Below, piece by piece: positions 1 through 7,848 of a stretch of 64,000 nt of DNA. The notes beneath the pieces are model-generated. The model made no database searches. It saw only the letters and a list, made by a program, of their open reading frames with translations, and was not told where the DNA came from. The position numbers were made by a program, and so were the translations under genes. This DNA comes from CAYGTO01 sp964352815 (GTDB lineage Bacteria; Pseudomonadota; Alphaproteobacteria; Rickettsiales; UBA3002), in NCBI GenBank assembly GCA_964352815.1, contig CAYGTO010000006.1, positions 61,148 to 125,147 on the forward strand, read 5' to 3'. How positions within the stretch are numbered: position 1 is the first letter of the stretch; every line of letters begins with the position of its first letter.

Positions 1-15
1 GGTACGTAATTTCAT
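1..15 (-). CDS. 5' end of an unidentified minus-strand gene (partial)
   Basis: An ATG read leftwards at 15-13 is followed by four sense codons (MKLRT) before the window edge. A very strong Shine-Dalgarno, AAGGAGG on the minus strand, sits about 7 bases upstream (roughly 22-28). Five residues do not identify a product. The basic start would suit a signal peptide, but that is a guess. Confidence 0.6.
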
Positions 16-300
16 AAGATCCTCCTTGTTAGATCAATAGGTTACATGGGTAACACAGGGTGAGCCTGCATCACTGTATGACATTGATGTAATGTCCATA
101 CTTATCCTACGCAAGGGGGCGATGATTCCTTCGGCGCTGCGCCATGACATTTTATCCACGAGGATAAGGGGGCTAATCGCCTGAAGGATCAGCCAGAAGT
201 GACCCTCTGCAATTCACAGCTTTTTCCCGATTGCCAAGGCACTGGGCCTATGGTCCTATCGCTTTCGCCCGGTTCAGAGAGTGAGTCATTACGATCTACC

Positions 301-353
301 CTATATATAGAAGTGTCGATGGTGGCGACATCCTCGTAATCAACTATATATAG
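301..353. promoter_or_regulatory. Distal pair of NrdR-box-like palindromes
   Basis: The same ten-base palindrome, ctatatatag, occurs at 301-310 and 344-353. It matches the core of the NrdR box (consensus roughly acaCWATATATWGtgt). The centres are 43 bases apart, about four helical turns, whereas NrdR boxes usually lie about three turns apart. The pair is some 250 bases upstream of nrdA and about 290 from the divergent left-edge gene, so its target is unclear. Confidence 0.45.
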
Positions 354-503
354 TATTCTATAACGCGACTCACCCACATATTGTGGTAATTTCGGAAGCG
401 TAAGGATAGATCTCACAGATGACTAACATTCTGATCGGGAACTATAATTATGGATGCAATGATTTTTTTTAATGATTCTAACAATTTTATGATGGACAAA
501 AAA

Positions 504-550
504 ACACAATATATAGTATCTATTGACTCAAGAACTGCTACATGTAGATT
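504..550 (+). promoter_or_regulatory. nrdA promoter with tandem NrdR boxes
   Basis: An NrdR-box match, acacaatatatagtat, lies at 504-519. A second palindrome, ctacatgtag, lies at 538-547. Their centres (511.5 and 542.5) are 31 bases apart, the spacing typical of NrdR repressor sites. A candidate promoter fits between and over them: TTGACT at 523-528, a 16-base spacer, and TAGATT at 545-550. Repression of nrd genes by ATP/dATP-sensing NrdR is established for this kind of site; its use here is inferred. Confidence 0.7.
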
Positions 551-608
551 TACAGAAACTTCATGTACTATTATTCACAAAAGCAAAAATATAGGGAGAG
601 ACTAAGCC

Positions 609-2402
609 ATGTCCGTCGCCGCCATTGAAACCAACACCTCGCGTGATGCTAAATTGACTGAATTTGGTAAGGCGACCTTGTCCGATCGCTACCTCATGCC
701 GGAGGAAAACTACCAAGATCTATTCGCGCGCGTCGCCGCCTATTATGGCGATGATGAAGCGCATGCGGGCCGTCTCTATGACTACATTAGTAAGCTTTGG
801 TTCATGCCGGCCACGCCCATTCTCTCGAATGGCGGCACAGAGCGCGGCCTTCCGATCTCTTGCTTTTTGAATGAAACTGAAGATTCCCTCGGCGGCATTG
901 TTGATTTATGGAACGAAAATGTCTGGCTCGCCTCGCGCGGCGGCGGCATTGGAAGCTATTGGGGGAACCTGCGCAGCCTTGGTGAGAAAGTCGGCCGCAA
1001 TGGCAAGACCTCCGGCGTCGTGCCGTTCATTCGCGTGCAAGATTCACTCACCCTTGCCATTTCGCAAGGCTCGCTGCGACGCGGTTCCTCTGCGGTCTAT
1101 TTGGATATCTCCCACCCGGAAATCGAAGAATTCATCGACTTACGCCGCCCCACCGGCGGGGATCCAAACCGTAAAGCGCTTAATCTGCATCATGGAGTCG
1201 CGATCACCGACGACTTTATGGAAGCGGTCGAGAATGATGGCGAATGGAATTTGCTCTCACCTAAAGATAAGCATGTGGTCGAAACCATCAAAGCGCGCGA
1301 TTTATGGATCAAGCTACTCAATGCGCGCATTGAAACTGGCGAACCGTATATTATTTATATTGATACGGTGAACCGCTCGATCCCTGAGCATCACAAGGAA
1401 CTGGACCTTAAGGTCAAAATGTCCAACCTATGTTCGGAAATTACGCTTCCGACGGGTCCAGACCATTTGGGCGTCAGCCGTACTGCCGTATGCTGCCTGT
1501 CGTCGTTGAACCTCGAAACCTATGAAGAGTGGAAGGATGAGGAAGGCTTTATCGAAGATGTGATGCGCTTCCTCGATAATGTGCTCAGCGACTTCATCAA
1601 CAAGGCCCCCGATTCGATGCAGCGTGCGAAATATTCCGCCATGCGCGAACGTTCGGTGGGGCTCGGCGTGATGGGCTTCCACTCCTATCTGCAATCGAAA
1701 ATGATTCCATTTGAATCGGTGATGGCGAAGGTCTGGAACAAGAAAATGTTCGAGCATATTCGCAAAGAAGCCGACAAAGCTTCACAAACCCTCGCCGAAG
1801 AGCGTGGCCCATGTGAAGATGCCAAAGATTGCGGCGTGATGGAGCGCTTCTCAAATAAAATGGCCATTGCGCCTACCGCGTCGATCTCGATCATTTGCGG
1901 CAATGCTTCGCCAGGCATTGAGCCTTTCGCCGCCAATGCCTTCACGCAGAAAACCCTGTCGGGCTCGTTTCAGGTGCGCAATAAATATTTGAAAAAACTG
2001 CTGGCGGAGAAAGGCCAGGATACTGACGAAATTTGGTCATCGGTCACCACCCATGAGGGTTCAGTGCAACATCTTGACTTCCTGAGCGAAGAAGAGAAAC
2101 TGGTGTTCAAGACGGCCTATGAGATGGATCAGCGCTGGGTCGTAGAACATGGGGCGGACCGCGCACCCTATGTTTGCCAAGCGCAATCCGTCAATTTGTT
2201 CATTCCTGGTAATGTTCATAAACGTGACCTACATCAGTTGCATTTCCAAGCCTGGAAGAAGGGACTGAAATCGCTCTATTATTGCCGCTCGACTTCAATG
2301 CAGCGCGCGGATAAGGTGAGCCAAAAAATGCCCGCCATTCAGATGGAAATGAGTTTAACCGAGAAAAAAGACAGCTACGAAGAATGTTTGTCATGTCAAT
2401 AA
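609..2402 (+). CDS. nrdA: Ribonucleoside-diphosphate reductase, alpha (catalytic) subunit
   Basis: This is the cytoplasmic enzyme that reduces ribonucleotides to deoxyribonucleotides with the NrdB radical subunit. The active site is visible. NLCSE places Asn273, the thiyl-radical Cys275 and Glu277. Cys85 (PISCF) and Cys295 or Cys296 are candidates for the internal redox pair. The Tyr-Tyr pair of the radical-transfer path is in KSLYYC near residue 560. The C-terminus ends in the mobile CxxC (ECLSCQ). At 597 residues it is much shorter than the E. coli protein (about 760), and no N-terminal ATP-cone is seen, so overall allosteric control by dATP may be absent. The start follows GGGAGAG at 593-599. 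The nrdA-nrdB pair is interrupted by a four-helix-bundle gene. Confidence 0.95.
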   Translation: MSVAAIETNTSRDAKLTEFGKATLSDRYLMPEENYQDLFARVAAYYGDDEAHAGRLYDYISKLWFMPATPILSNGGTERGLPISCFLNETEDSLGGIVDLWNENVWLASRGGGIGSYWGNLRSLGEKVGRNGKTSGVVPFIRVQDSLTLAISQGSLRRGSSAVYLDISHPEIEEFIDLRRPTGGDPNRKALNLHHGVAITDDFMEAVENDGEWNLLSPKDKHVVETIKARDLWIKLLNARIETGEPYIIYIDTVNRSIPEHHKELDLKVKMSNLCSEITLPTGPDHLGVSRTAVCCLSSLNLETYEEWKDEEGFIEDVMRFLDNVLSDFINKAPDSMQRAKYSAMRERSVGLGVMGFHSYLQSKMIPFESVMAKVWNKKMFEHIRKEADKASQTLAEERGPCEDAKDCGVMERFSNKMAIAPTASISIICGNASPGIEPFAANAFTQKTLSGSFQVRNKYLKKLLAEKGQDTDEIWSSVTTHEGSVQHLDFLSEEEKLVFKTAYEMDQRWVVEHGADRAPYVCQAQSVNLFIPGNVHKRDLHQLHFQAWKKGLKSLYYCRSTSMQRADKVSQKMPAIQMEMSLTEKKDSYEECLSCQ

Positions 2403-2803
2403 GCTCCCAGTCGTCAGTTGTCAGCCTTCAGGAATTTGCAATACAAAAAGGTTACAAAGGGCTGAAAGTGTGGCAGCGTAGCAAAACGTTAGTCAAACAA
2501 ATCTACGTGTTAACTCAAAATTTCCCAAAGGAAGAACTTTACGGCTTAACAAACCAAATGCGGCGGTGTGCCGTGTCTATTCCTTCTAATATTGCAGAGG
2601 GGCATGCACGCTCTGAAAAAGAGTTCTTACGTTTTCTTGATATCGCCTATGGCTCACTGAACGAACTAGAGACACAATGTGAGATCGCTTGTGAGCTTTC
2701 ATTTCTAACGATGGATACTCTTCTTTCCTTATCAGATGAAATCGATGAAATCGGAAAGATGATTAATGGATTGCGGCGTTCCATAAAATCGCCTGATAAC
2801 TGA
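2384..2803 (+). CDS. Four-helix-bundle (23S rRNA IVS / S23-type) protein
   Basis: The protein (139 residues, or 136 from the ATG at 2393) fits the four-helix-bundle family encoded by 23S rRNA intervening sequences and related to the accessory proteins of diversity-generating retroelements. Diagnostic stretches are GLKVWQRSKTLV, the amphipathic LTNQMRRCAVSIPSNIAEG, and ARSEKEFLRFLDIAYGSLNE. The biochemical role of the family is poorly known; nucleic-acid binding has been proposed. The gene overlaps the last codons of nrdA, so its translation may be coupled. Residues just after the start (SSVVSL) are encoded by the left arm of an inverted repeat, and the stop codon lies in the right arm. It therefore looks like a self-contained inserted unit rather than part of the reductase. 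Confidence 0.85.
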   Translation: MFVMSISSQSSVVSLQEFAIQKGYKGLKVWQRSKTLVKQIYVLTQNFPKEELYGLTNQMRRCAVSIPSNIAEGHARSEKEFLRFLDIAYGSLNELETQCEIACELSFLTMDTLLSLSDEIDEIGKMINGLRRSIKSPDN

Positions 2804-2809
2804 CGACCG
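2408..2809 (+). mobile_element. Putative insertion unit: IVS-type gene bounded by inverted repeats
   Basis: The left arm, cagtcgtcagttgtcag (2408-2424), and the right arm, ctgataactgacgaccg (2793-2809), are inverted copies matching at 15 of 17 positions. They enclose nearly all of the four-helix-bundle reading frame. No transposase is present. The arrangement recalls ribosomal intervening sequences, where a long terminal stem encloses the same type of gene. Both nrdA and nrdB remain intact, so the unit sits in the intercistronic gap of an essential operon. Confidence 0.55.
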
Positions 2810-2825
2810 AAAACTGGAGACTATT

Positions 2826-3785
2826 ATGAGCCTTTTAGACGCAAAACCCATCTACAAACCCTTTAACTACCCCTGGGCCTATGACGCATGGTTGATGCAA
2901 CAGCGCATCCACTGGCTGCCAGAAGAAGTGCCGCTATCGGACGATGTGAAGGATTGGAAAAAGAACCTCGAGCCAGCCGAAAAAAGCCTGCTCACGCAGA
3001 TTTTCCGCTTCTTTACACAGGCAGATATTGAGGTGAATAATTGCTACATGAAACATTATTCGCGTATCTTCCAGCCCACCGAAGTGCAGATGATGCTCGC
3101 GGCGTTCTCAAACATGGAAACCGTGCATATCGCTGCCTATTCACACCTACTTGATACGGTCGGTATGCCTGAAATCGAATATACCGCCTTCATGAAATAT
3201 AAGGAAATGGCCGATAAATACGATTACATGCAGCAATTTGGCGTGGATACGAAAATCGATATCGCGACGACCATGGCGGTGTTTGGTGCATTCACGGAAG
3301 GGCTGCAGCTATTCGCTTCCTTCGCGATCCTGCTGAATTTCCCACGTTGGGGGAAAATGAAAGGCATGGGGCAAATCATCAGCTGGTCAGTGCGAGATGA
3401 AAGCCTGCACACGAATTCGATCATCAAGCTTTTCCACACATTCTGTGAAGAAAACCCTGACATCGATATGAAAGAACTGCATCAGCGTCTTTATGTCGCA
3501 TGCAACACGATTGTGACCCATGAAGATGCGTTCATTGATCTCGCCTTTGGGATGGGTGAAGTGAAAGGCCTCACACCAATCGAGGTGAAGCAGTATATCC
3601 GTTATATTGCCGATCGCCGCCTCTCGCAGCTACATCTTCAACCAATGTTTAACATTGAGAAAAACCCGCTACCATGGCTCGATGATATTCTAAACGGTGT
3701 GGAGCATGCGAATTTCTTCGAAAACCGGGTGACGGAATATACCAAAGCAGCAACGCAAGGGACGTGGGACGAAGCGTTTGGGTAG
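2826..3785 (+). CDS. nrdB: Ribonucleoside-diphosphate reductase, beta (radical) subunit
   Basis: Class Ia small subunit that holds the diiron-tyrosyl radical cofactor and delivers the radical to NrdA. All expected ligands are readable: Asp67 (QADIEV), Glu98 and His101 (METVHIAAY), the radical Tyr105 seven residues after Glu98, Glu158 (FTEGLQLF), Glu192 and His195 (RDESLH). The C-terminus (TWDEAFG) is the kind of acidic/aromatic tail that docks on NrdA. Its length (319) is slightly shorter than E. coli NrdB (about 375). A GGAG ribosome-binding site precedes the ATG. It shares the NrdR-controlled upstream region with nrdA, provided transcription passes through the intervening element. Confidence 0.95.
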   Translation: MSLLDAKPIYKPFNYPWAYDAWLMQQRIHWLPEEVPLSDDVKDWKKNLEPAEKSLLTQIFRFFTQADIEVNNCYMKHYSRIFQPTEVQMMLAAFSNMETVHIAAYSHLLDTVGMPEIEYTAFMKYKEMADKYDYMQQFGVDTKIDIATTMAVFGAFTEGLQLFASFAILLNFPRWGKMKGMGQIISWSVRDESLHTNSIIKLFHTFCEENPDIDMKELHQRLYVACNTIVTHEDAFIDLAFGMGEVKGLTPIEVKQYIRYIADRRLSQLHLQPMFNIEKNPLPWLDDILNGVEHANFFENRVTEYTKAATQGTWDEAFG

Positions 3786-3786
3786 T

Positions 3787-4245
3787 TTAGCGCTCGCAGC
3801 CAACATCTTGATTCGCTGAGTGATCTGGAGTGCCACAACTTGGGGTCGCTCCTTGACTTATATCCGCGTCTGCCACCTGAAAACTTACAGATCTAGTAGC
3901 GTCTCCTGCTTCAAGTGTTTCGTCTCTCCCAACAATACGTAAGTTTCCAACACTTTGATCCCAGCCCGCATATTGCTGTTTAAAATCAGCCACTCTGCCG
4001 TTCAAATAATCGTACATATTGGAACTCATAGGATAACCCGCTGCATCCATCGCTTTTGCCATAGGACTATGAGAATTCATCGCTGCTTCCATAAACTCTC
4101 GCGTTGTCATTCCATGTTCACCCATTTTCCCCAAGAACTCTCTTAAAGATGAGTTTCGGGGAGCCTGGCCTTCGCTCTCAGCGCGAAATCCATCAAACAG
4201 TTCTTTAATGTCTTTTGAAGTGACACTGTAAGGGGGTATAGCCAT
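3787..4245 (-). CDS. Hypothetical protein, 152 aa
   Basis: I do not recognise a family. The protein is soluble in appearance, with no signal peptide or membrane segment. The N-terminal half looks helical (DIKELFDGFRAES, SSLREFLGKMG, TTREFMEAAMNS) and the C-terminal third is polar and glycine/serine-rich. It converges on nrdB with one base between the stop codons. The upstream stretch 4246-4311 is AT-rich and could hold a promoter in each direction for this gene and the following methyltransferase gene. Confidence 0.6.
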   Translation of the reverse strand: MAIPPYSVTSKDIKELFDGFRAESEGQAPRNSSLREFLGKMGEHGMTTREFMEAAMNSHSPMAKAMDAAGYPMSSNMYDYLNGRVADFKQQYAGWDQSVGNLRIVGRDETLEAGDATRSVSFQVADADISQGATPSCGTPDHSANQDVGCER

Positions 4246-4311
4246 AATCGAATCCTATATATTCTACTCTAATGTTGAGTATAATTCTTAATACTTAAAA
4301 TTTGATTAATT

Positions 4312-4953
4312 ATGACGCCCATCAAACTCCATAAAACTGACGCTTTTGGCGACGGGAATCACCCTACTACGCAAGGGATGATGGCGATGTTGCGCGAATT
4401 GGCCGGGCATCGTCATCCTGAAAGAAGCGCCAGCGAAGTGAAGGATCTATCTACCGGCAGCATATATCCTTCGGTCACTTCATTCCCTCAGGATGACACT
4501 TTCCGACTCCCGAAAACCGAACCCCGAATCCCCATCTTAGATATGGGCTGCGGCTCGGGCATTCTTTCCATTCTCGCCGCCCAGCTCTGGCCAGACGCGC
4601 GCATTCTCGCGGCAGACCTTGAGGAAGAGGCGGCACTCGCTACCCAGAAAAATGCCGAATTAAATCATGTTTCTCAGAATATTACCGCGATACGCAGCGA
4701 TGGCTATCAGCATGCCACGATTCACGAAAATGCGCCCTACGATCTGATTCTCGCCAACATGCTCGCTGAGCCGCTGATTCGCCTGGTAACTCAGCATTAT
4801 CAACATCTTAACGACCACGGCACGCTCCTGATCAGCGGCGTGCTCGATTGGCAAGAGCCGACCATTCGCGATATCTACGAAACCTCGGGGTTTCAGCCGG
4901 TTCAGGCCCTGCAAAGCGAGGAATGGCTGAGTATGATGTTTGTGAAGCTATAA
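4312..4953 (+). CDS. prmA: PrmA-like (ribosomal protein L11) methyltransferase, short form with an inserted repeat peptide
   Basis: The SAM-dependent methyltransferase core of the PrmA family is clear. AFGDGNHPTT corresponds to the family signature AFGTGxHPTT with one change. ILDMGCGSGILSILAA is motif I, and DLILANMLAEPL matches the PrmA active-site loop. PrmA normally methylates ribosomal protein L11. Two features are odd. The usual N-terminal substrate-recognition domain of about 100 residues is missing, since the frame begins just before the signature. About 30 residues, including RHPERSASEVKDL and VTSFPQDD, are encoded by a palindromic repeat inserted between the signature and motif I. 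Activity on L11 is therefore uncertain. Confidence 0.8.
   Translation: MTPIKLHKTDAFGDGNHPTTQGMMAMLRELAGHRHPERSASEVKDLSTGSIYPSVTSFPQDDTFRLPKTEPRIPILDMGCGSGILSILAAQLWPDARILAADLEEEAALATQKNAELNHVSQNITAIRSDGYQHATIHENAPYDLILANMLAEPLIRLVTQHYQHLNDHGTLLISGVLDWQEPTIRDIYETSGFQPVQALQSEEWLSMMFVKL
4412..4497 (+). repeat. Palindromic element inserted in frame in prmA
   Basis: The arms gtcatcctga at 4412 and tcaggatgac ending at 4497 are perfect inverted copies. The inverted similarity continues inwards: gaagtgaaggat at 4435-4446 against atccttcggtcactt at 4466-4480. The unit is about 86 bases, keeps the reading frame open and adds a peptide absent from normal PrmA proteins. It resembles in behaviour the in-gene palindromic elements of Rickettsia, though I cannot assign it to a named family. 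Confidence 0.7.
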
Positions 4954-4956
4954 TCC

Positions 4957-5002
4957 GTCATCCCGGATCTAACTACGCTGCGCTCGTAACGTCTGGGATG
5001 AC
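4957..5002. repeat. Palindromic element with gtcatccc/gggatgac ends
   Basis: Immediately after the prmA stop, gtcatcccgga (4957-4967) faces tctgggatgac (4992-5002), with 9 of 11 positions complementary. A small inner acg/cgt pairing lies between. It shares its gtcat ends with the elements in prmA and near maf, hisD and rsmD. It could act as a transcription terminator or RNA-processing site for prmA, but there is no T-tract. Confidence 0.6.
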
Positions 5003-5093
5003 ATCGCTCATTGTATTCGCTCGTCAATCTTCATCAAAACGTCACATCCCTTCCCATTCCATCGGCTATACTGGAGAATAGGAAAGAGAATAT

Positions 5094-6860
5094 ATGCCAT
5101 TTGACAGCACATCGATAAACGCGCCTATTTCGCCCTATCTCCCTGAAGGGCAAAGCGATTTCGATTACACAAAATTTCTGAAAGACCGCCGGATCCATCT
5201 CGACCATAGCTCGATCATTGAGCCCTATGGTGCCTATCATCCGGGAGAACTTGACCCGGCGCATGAGCCGAAGCTTCGCGCGAAACTTGAGAAAAATCTG
5301 AGCCTTACCCCACCGCGCTTTTTTGATGATAAAACACACGGAGAGATTGCAACCAAACTGGGCGGCCTGATCCCCATGTCGTTAGCAGCAGAAGAAGATA
5401 TTCATGCGCGCCGTGGCCGTGATCTGGAGTCCTATCGCCAGAGCGGTCAGAACCCGCAAGCCGCGCATGCACTGGCGAAAGATGAGAACCCCTACGCATC
5501 ACTGATCGAAGCCTTGCGCCGTTCTTCGCAGCCTCATCCTTACGAGAAAGAGCAGGCTGACAATGCCATAGCCATGTATTTGATTGTCGAAGCCGCACTG
5601 CAAAAACCCGAAACACCGCAAACCGCCCGATTTACCGGCGCGTTAACCAGCATCATGCGCTATAAAGACAAAGCCGAGAATGTGTTGGTGAATCTGCATG
5701 CGCTGAATGACATACTCCCCGGAGATATTATCGAAATCGCACGCCGTTCCCCGGCGCAAGGCGGCGGCATTGCTGGTGTGGGCCGGGCGCTTGGCCTAAG
5801 CGACAATGAGATTACCGAAATCATGGATGTGACGCAGCACGCATCGGCGCATCATTATAGCAACAACATCATTGAAAATTGGAAAGCCGGCCGCACCAAC
5901 GCACCGATCGCAGATTATGGCCTCGACACGACCCTGCGCGTCGGATTGCAAAGCCGTGTGGAGAAGAAAATCACCGAATTGCGCGACAAGGTCGGCCATC
6001 ATTACGAAACATCCAGCCTGGCCAAAGCGCATGAAGAAGAGTTTCTTGGCGCGCTGCGTATGCTGCCGCCTGTCGTGGCGGAAGCGCTCTATGAGCTGGG
6101 CACCGAATTCTGCTACACGAAAGAAGCAGGGCTGAAACATATGCTCCCTGACTCGAAAGCATTGGGCCTGCATCGTACTTTGCGTAACACGCCGGGCGAA
6201 GAAGATGGCACGCGGATGATTTTCGTTTCCGAAGCGCAAGGCAGCAAGATCAACTTTGTTCGCACGGCCATTCACGAAGCATTCCACCTGCTATTCCCCA
6301 AATCCTTTTCCCCTGAGCAAGCACAAGCGGTTGATGGGCTGTATAAGCATGATGAGAAGCGGCTCAGCGAATTGAAAGGGGTGGTCGATGCCTATTGGCG
6401 CGGCGAACTCTCAGAGCATGACACCCGCGCGAAACTACGCAGCGACTTCACGATTGGCGGGCTGAGCATCGATGATGCGATCGGGCCGAATGGCGATTTG
6501 AAGCCGCTTTATTGGCTGGTCAACGATGCTTATCAGAACCTGAACACGGAAAGCCCGAATTATGCCAAGATGGGATACCCAACGCCAGAGCTGAAGACCT
6601 ATGAAATCATGTCGCGCTATTCCGAAGTGCGCTATGTCCAGCTGCATGACAACCCGCGCCTGACCGCATGGCTGACCCCGGGCATCACCGAAGTGCATGA
6701 TACATATTATATTCCGCATATACGCGATAAGCTCGCGGAGCTGAAAGCAGAGAAAACGCAAGCTACTTCTCCTGCTAACGACACACCACCTAGCACTCAG
6801 ATTAGTGGCACATCTCATTACGGCATGCTGGAAGCGCGACTGCAACAGCAAGCAATATAG
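5094..6860 (+). CDS. Uncharacterised protein with a zincin-type HExxH motif
   Basis: I do not recognise a named family for this 588-residue protein. It has a clear HEAFH motif (His394, Glu395, His398) in the helical context VRTAIHEAFHLLF, as in zinc metallopeptidases. About 105 residues downstream, KTYEIMSRYSEVRY offers Glu504 or Glu511 as a third metal ligand. This spacing recalls the gluzincin or lethal-factor-like arrangement, which is inference only. There is no signal peptide or membrane segment, and the N-terminus is disordered-looking and polar. The C-terminal 40 residues are low in structure (Thr/Ser/Pro-rich). AGGAAAGAG precedes the ATG. It stands alone between prmA and a convergent FemAB-like gene. 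A secreted effector or an intracellular peptidase are both possible. Confidence 0.7.
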   Translation: MPFDSTSINAPISPYLPEGQSDFDYTKFLKDRRIHLDHSSIIEPYGAYHPGELDPAHEPKLRAKLEKNLSLTPPRFFDDKTHGEIATKLGGLIPMSLAAEEDIHARRGRDLESYRQSGQNPQAAHALAKDENPYASLIEALRRSSQPHPYEKEQADNAIAMYLIVEAALQKPETPQTARFTGALTSIMRYKDKAENVLVNLHALNDILPGDIIEIARRSPAQGGGIAGVGRALGLSDNEITEIMDVTQHASAHHYSNNIIENWKAGRTNAPIADYGLDTTLRVGLQSRVEKKITELRDKVGHHYETSSLAKAHEEEFLGALRMLPPVVAEALYELGTEFCYTKEAGLKHMLPDSKALGLHRTLRNTPGEEDGTRMIFVSEAQGSKINFVRTAIHEAFHLLFPKSFSPEQAQAVDGLYKHDEKRLSELKGVVDAYWRGELSEHDTRAKLRSDFTIGGLSIDDAIGPNGDLKPLYWLVNDAYQNLNTESPNYAKMGYPTPELKTYEIMSRYSEVRYVQLHDNPRLTAWLTPGITEVHDTYYIPHIRDKLAELKAEKTQATSPANDTPPSTQISGTSHYGMLEARLQQQAI

Positions 6861-6884
6861 CGATGAGCCGTCATTCTGCGGCAA

Positions 6885-7808
6885 TCACAAGAACGTTCCC
6901 GCCAAGCTCACCACCTCACCGCCCGCACCTATTTTAAACCGCGCAACACCGGCGCTGTCATCCGTATTCACCCCGCCTAAATCGAGCTTCGCAATCCCTT
7001 GCTGTTTCAGCGCGCGCATCATCTCCCACAGCAGCTGATTATGGATGTTGACCGCTTTGCCCTGCTCACTCGCCCAGCCAATATGGTAGGTCGCACTCGT
7101 GCCATGAATCACACAGAGCATGCCGCCAACCCCCTTGCCTTCCTGCCGCGCCGCCAATGCCATCACTGAATTGTTGCCCGCCACTTCCTGATAGAGCGGC
7201 ACCAGATGCGCTGGCAAGCTTTGATAGCCAAGCCGTGCGCGTTGTTCAATTTCATGCTCAAACAGCCACTCATACGCAGTGGGCTTCGAAATAGGATGGA
7301 TACTCACCGCCTCTTTCTCCGCTGCGCGTAGCCGATTGCGCCATTTACCGTCCATCTGTGCGAGCAACGATGCTTCCTCCTGCGTTAGATCAAGCATCAC
7401 TGTATGATGCCCCGTCATGACGCGCTTGAACCCGCCGAATCGCATCATGCTGGCGCGTTCGGTTTCTGGCATCCACAGCATAATGCGTGGCCAGGGAAGC
7501 CGCTGCGCAAGATCTTTTTTCATCCGGCGCATAACAGCGTGTTTTTCTTCATCGGATAAGGCCGTGCACCAAACCGGCCCGCGCATGCAGACGGCCATCT
7601 CATACACTCCCAGCACCTTCCGGTGCATCCACTGCGCTACCGCAACTGGCGCGCCTTCTCGTGTCACCACGGCGCGATGAATCTGTGTGCCGAAACGCTG
7701 CATCACCTCGCCATAAGCCCACTCCTGCTGATAGGCATAGAAGTCAGACCCGGCCAGCGCTTGCTGCCACCCTTCTTGGCTCGCGTCCCATTCGATTGCA
7801 AAATTCAT
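6885..7808 (-). CDS. FemAB-like / GNAT-fold aminoacyl- or acyltransferase
   Basis: The 307-residue protein resembles the FemA/FemB and Acetyltransf_6 group, which transfer amino acids or acyl groups, often to peptidoglycan precursors. Supporting features are the N-terminal SDFYAYQQEWAYGEVMQRFG, the central WRNRLRAAEKEAV (family pattern KWRNxLRxAEK), and the C-terminal GGMLCVIHGTSATYHIGWAS followed by KLDLGGV. These correspond to the second GNAT lobe with its conserved YHIGW-type strand. Its substrate cannot be told. It is convergent with the HExxH gene and divergent from a small membrane-protein gene. Confidence 0.75.
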   Translation of the reverse strand: MNFAIEWDASQEGWQQALAGSDFYAYQQEWAYGEVMQRFGTQIHRAVVTREGAPVAVAQWMHRKVLGVYEMAVCMRGPVWCTALSDEEKHAVMRRMKKDLAQRLPWPRIMLWMPETERASMMRFGGFKRVMTGHHTVMLDLTQEEASLLAQMDGKWRNRLRAAEKEAVSIHPISKPTAYEWLFEHEIEQRARLGYQSLPAHLVPLYQEVAGNNSVMALAARQEGKGVGGMLCVIHGTSATYHIGWASEQGKAVNIHNQLLWEMMRALKQQGIAKLDLGGVNTDDSAGVARFKIGAGGEVVSLAGTFL

Positions 7809-7848
7809 GAAATCGTTATAAATTTTTACTCGAGAATGTCATTGTAAA

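Larger units (their letters stand above)
16..608. other. 593-base intergenic region upstream of nrdA
   Basis: I see no convincing gene here. The left half, next to the minus-strand gene, holds two short perfect hairpins: gacatt/aatgtc at 80-96 and ttatcc/ggataa at 152-167. Both could lie in the leader of the left-edge gene. The right half holds NrdR-like boxes and the likely nrdA promoter, listed separately. A 75-codon reverse open frame at 189-416 lacks any recognisable family and runs through the palindromic boxes, so I do not call it. Confidence 0.6.

Noticed and set aside
152..160. DnaA-box-like TTATCCACG
   Set aside because: Single site with one mismatch inside a short hairpin; no cluster of boxes and no AT-rich unwinding region to suggest an origin.
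189..416. 75-codon reverse open frame upstream of nrdA
   Set aside because: No recognisable family, and it runs through the palindromic NrdR-like boxes; it is most likely non-coding.
2384..2803. Part of a diversity-generating retroelement
   Set aside because: The protein resembles the Avd-type fold, but no reverse transcriptase or template/variable repeat pair is present nearby.
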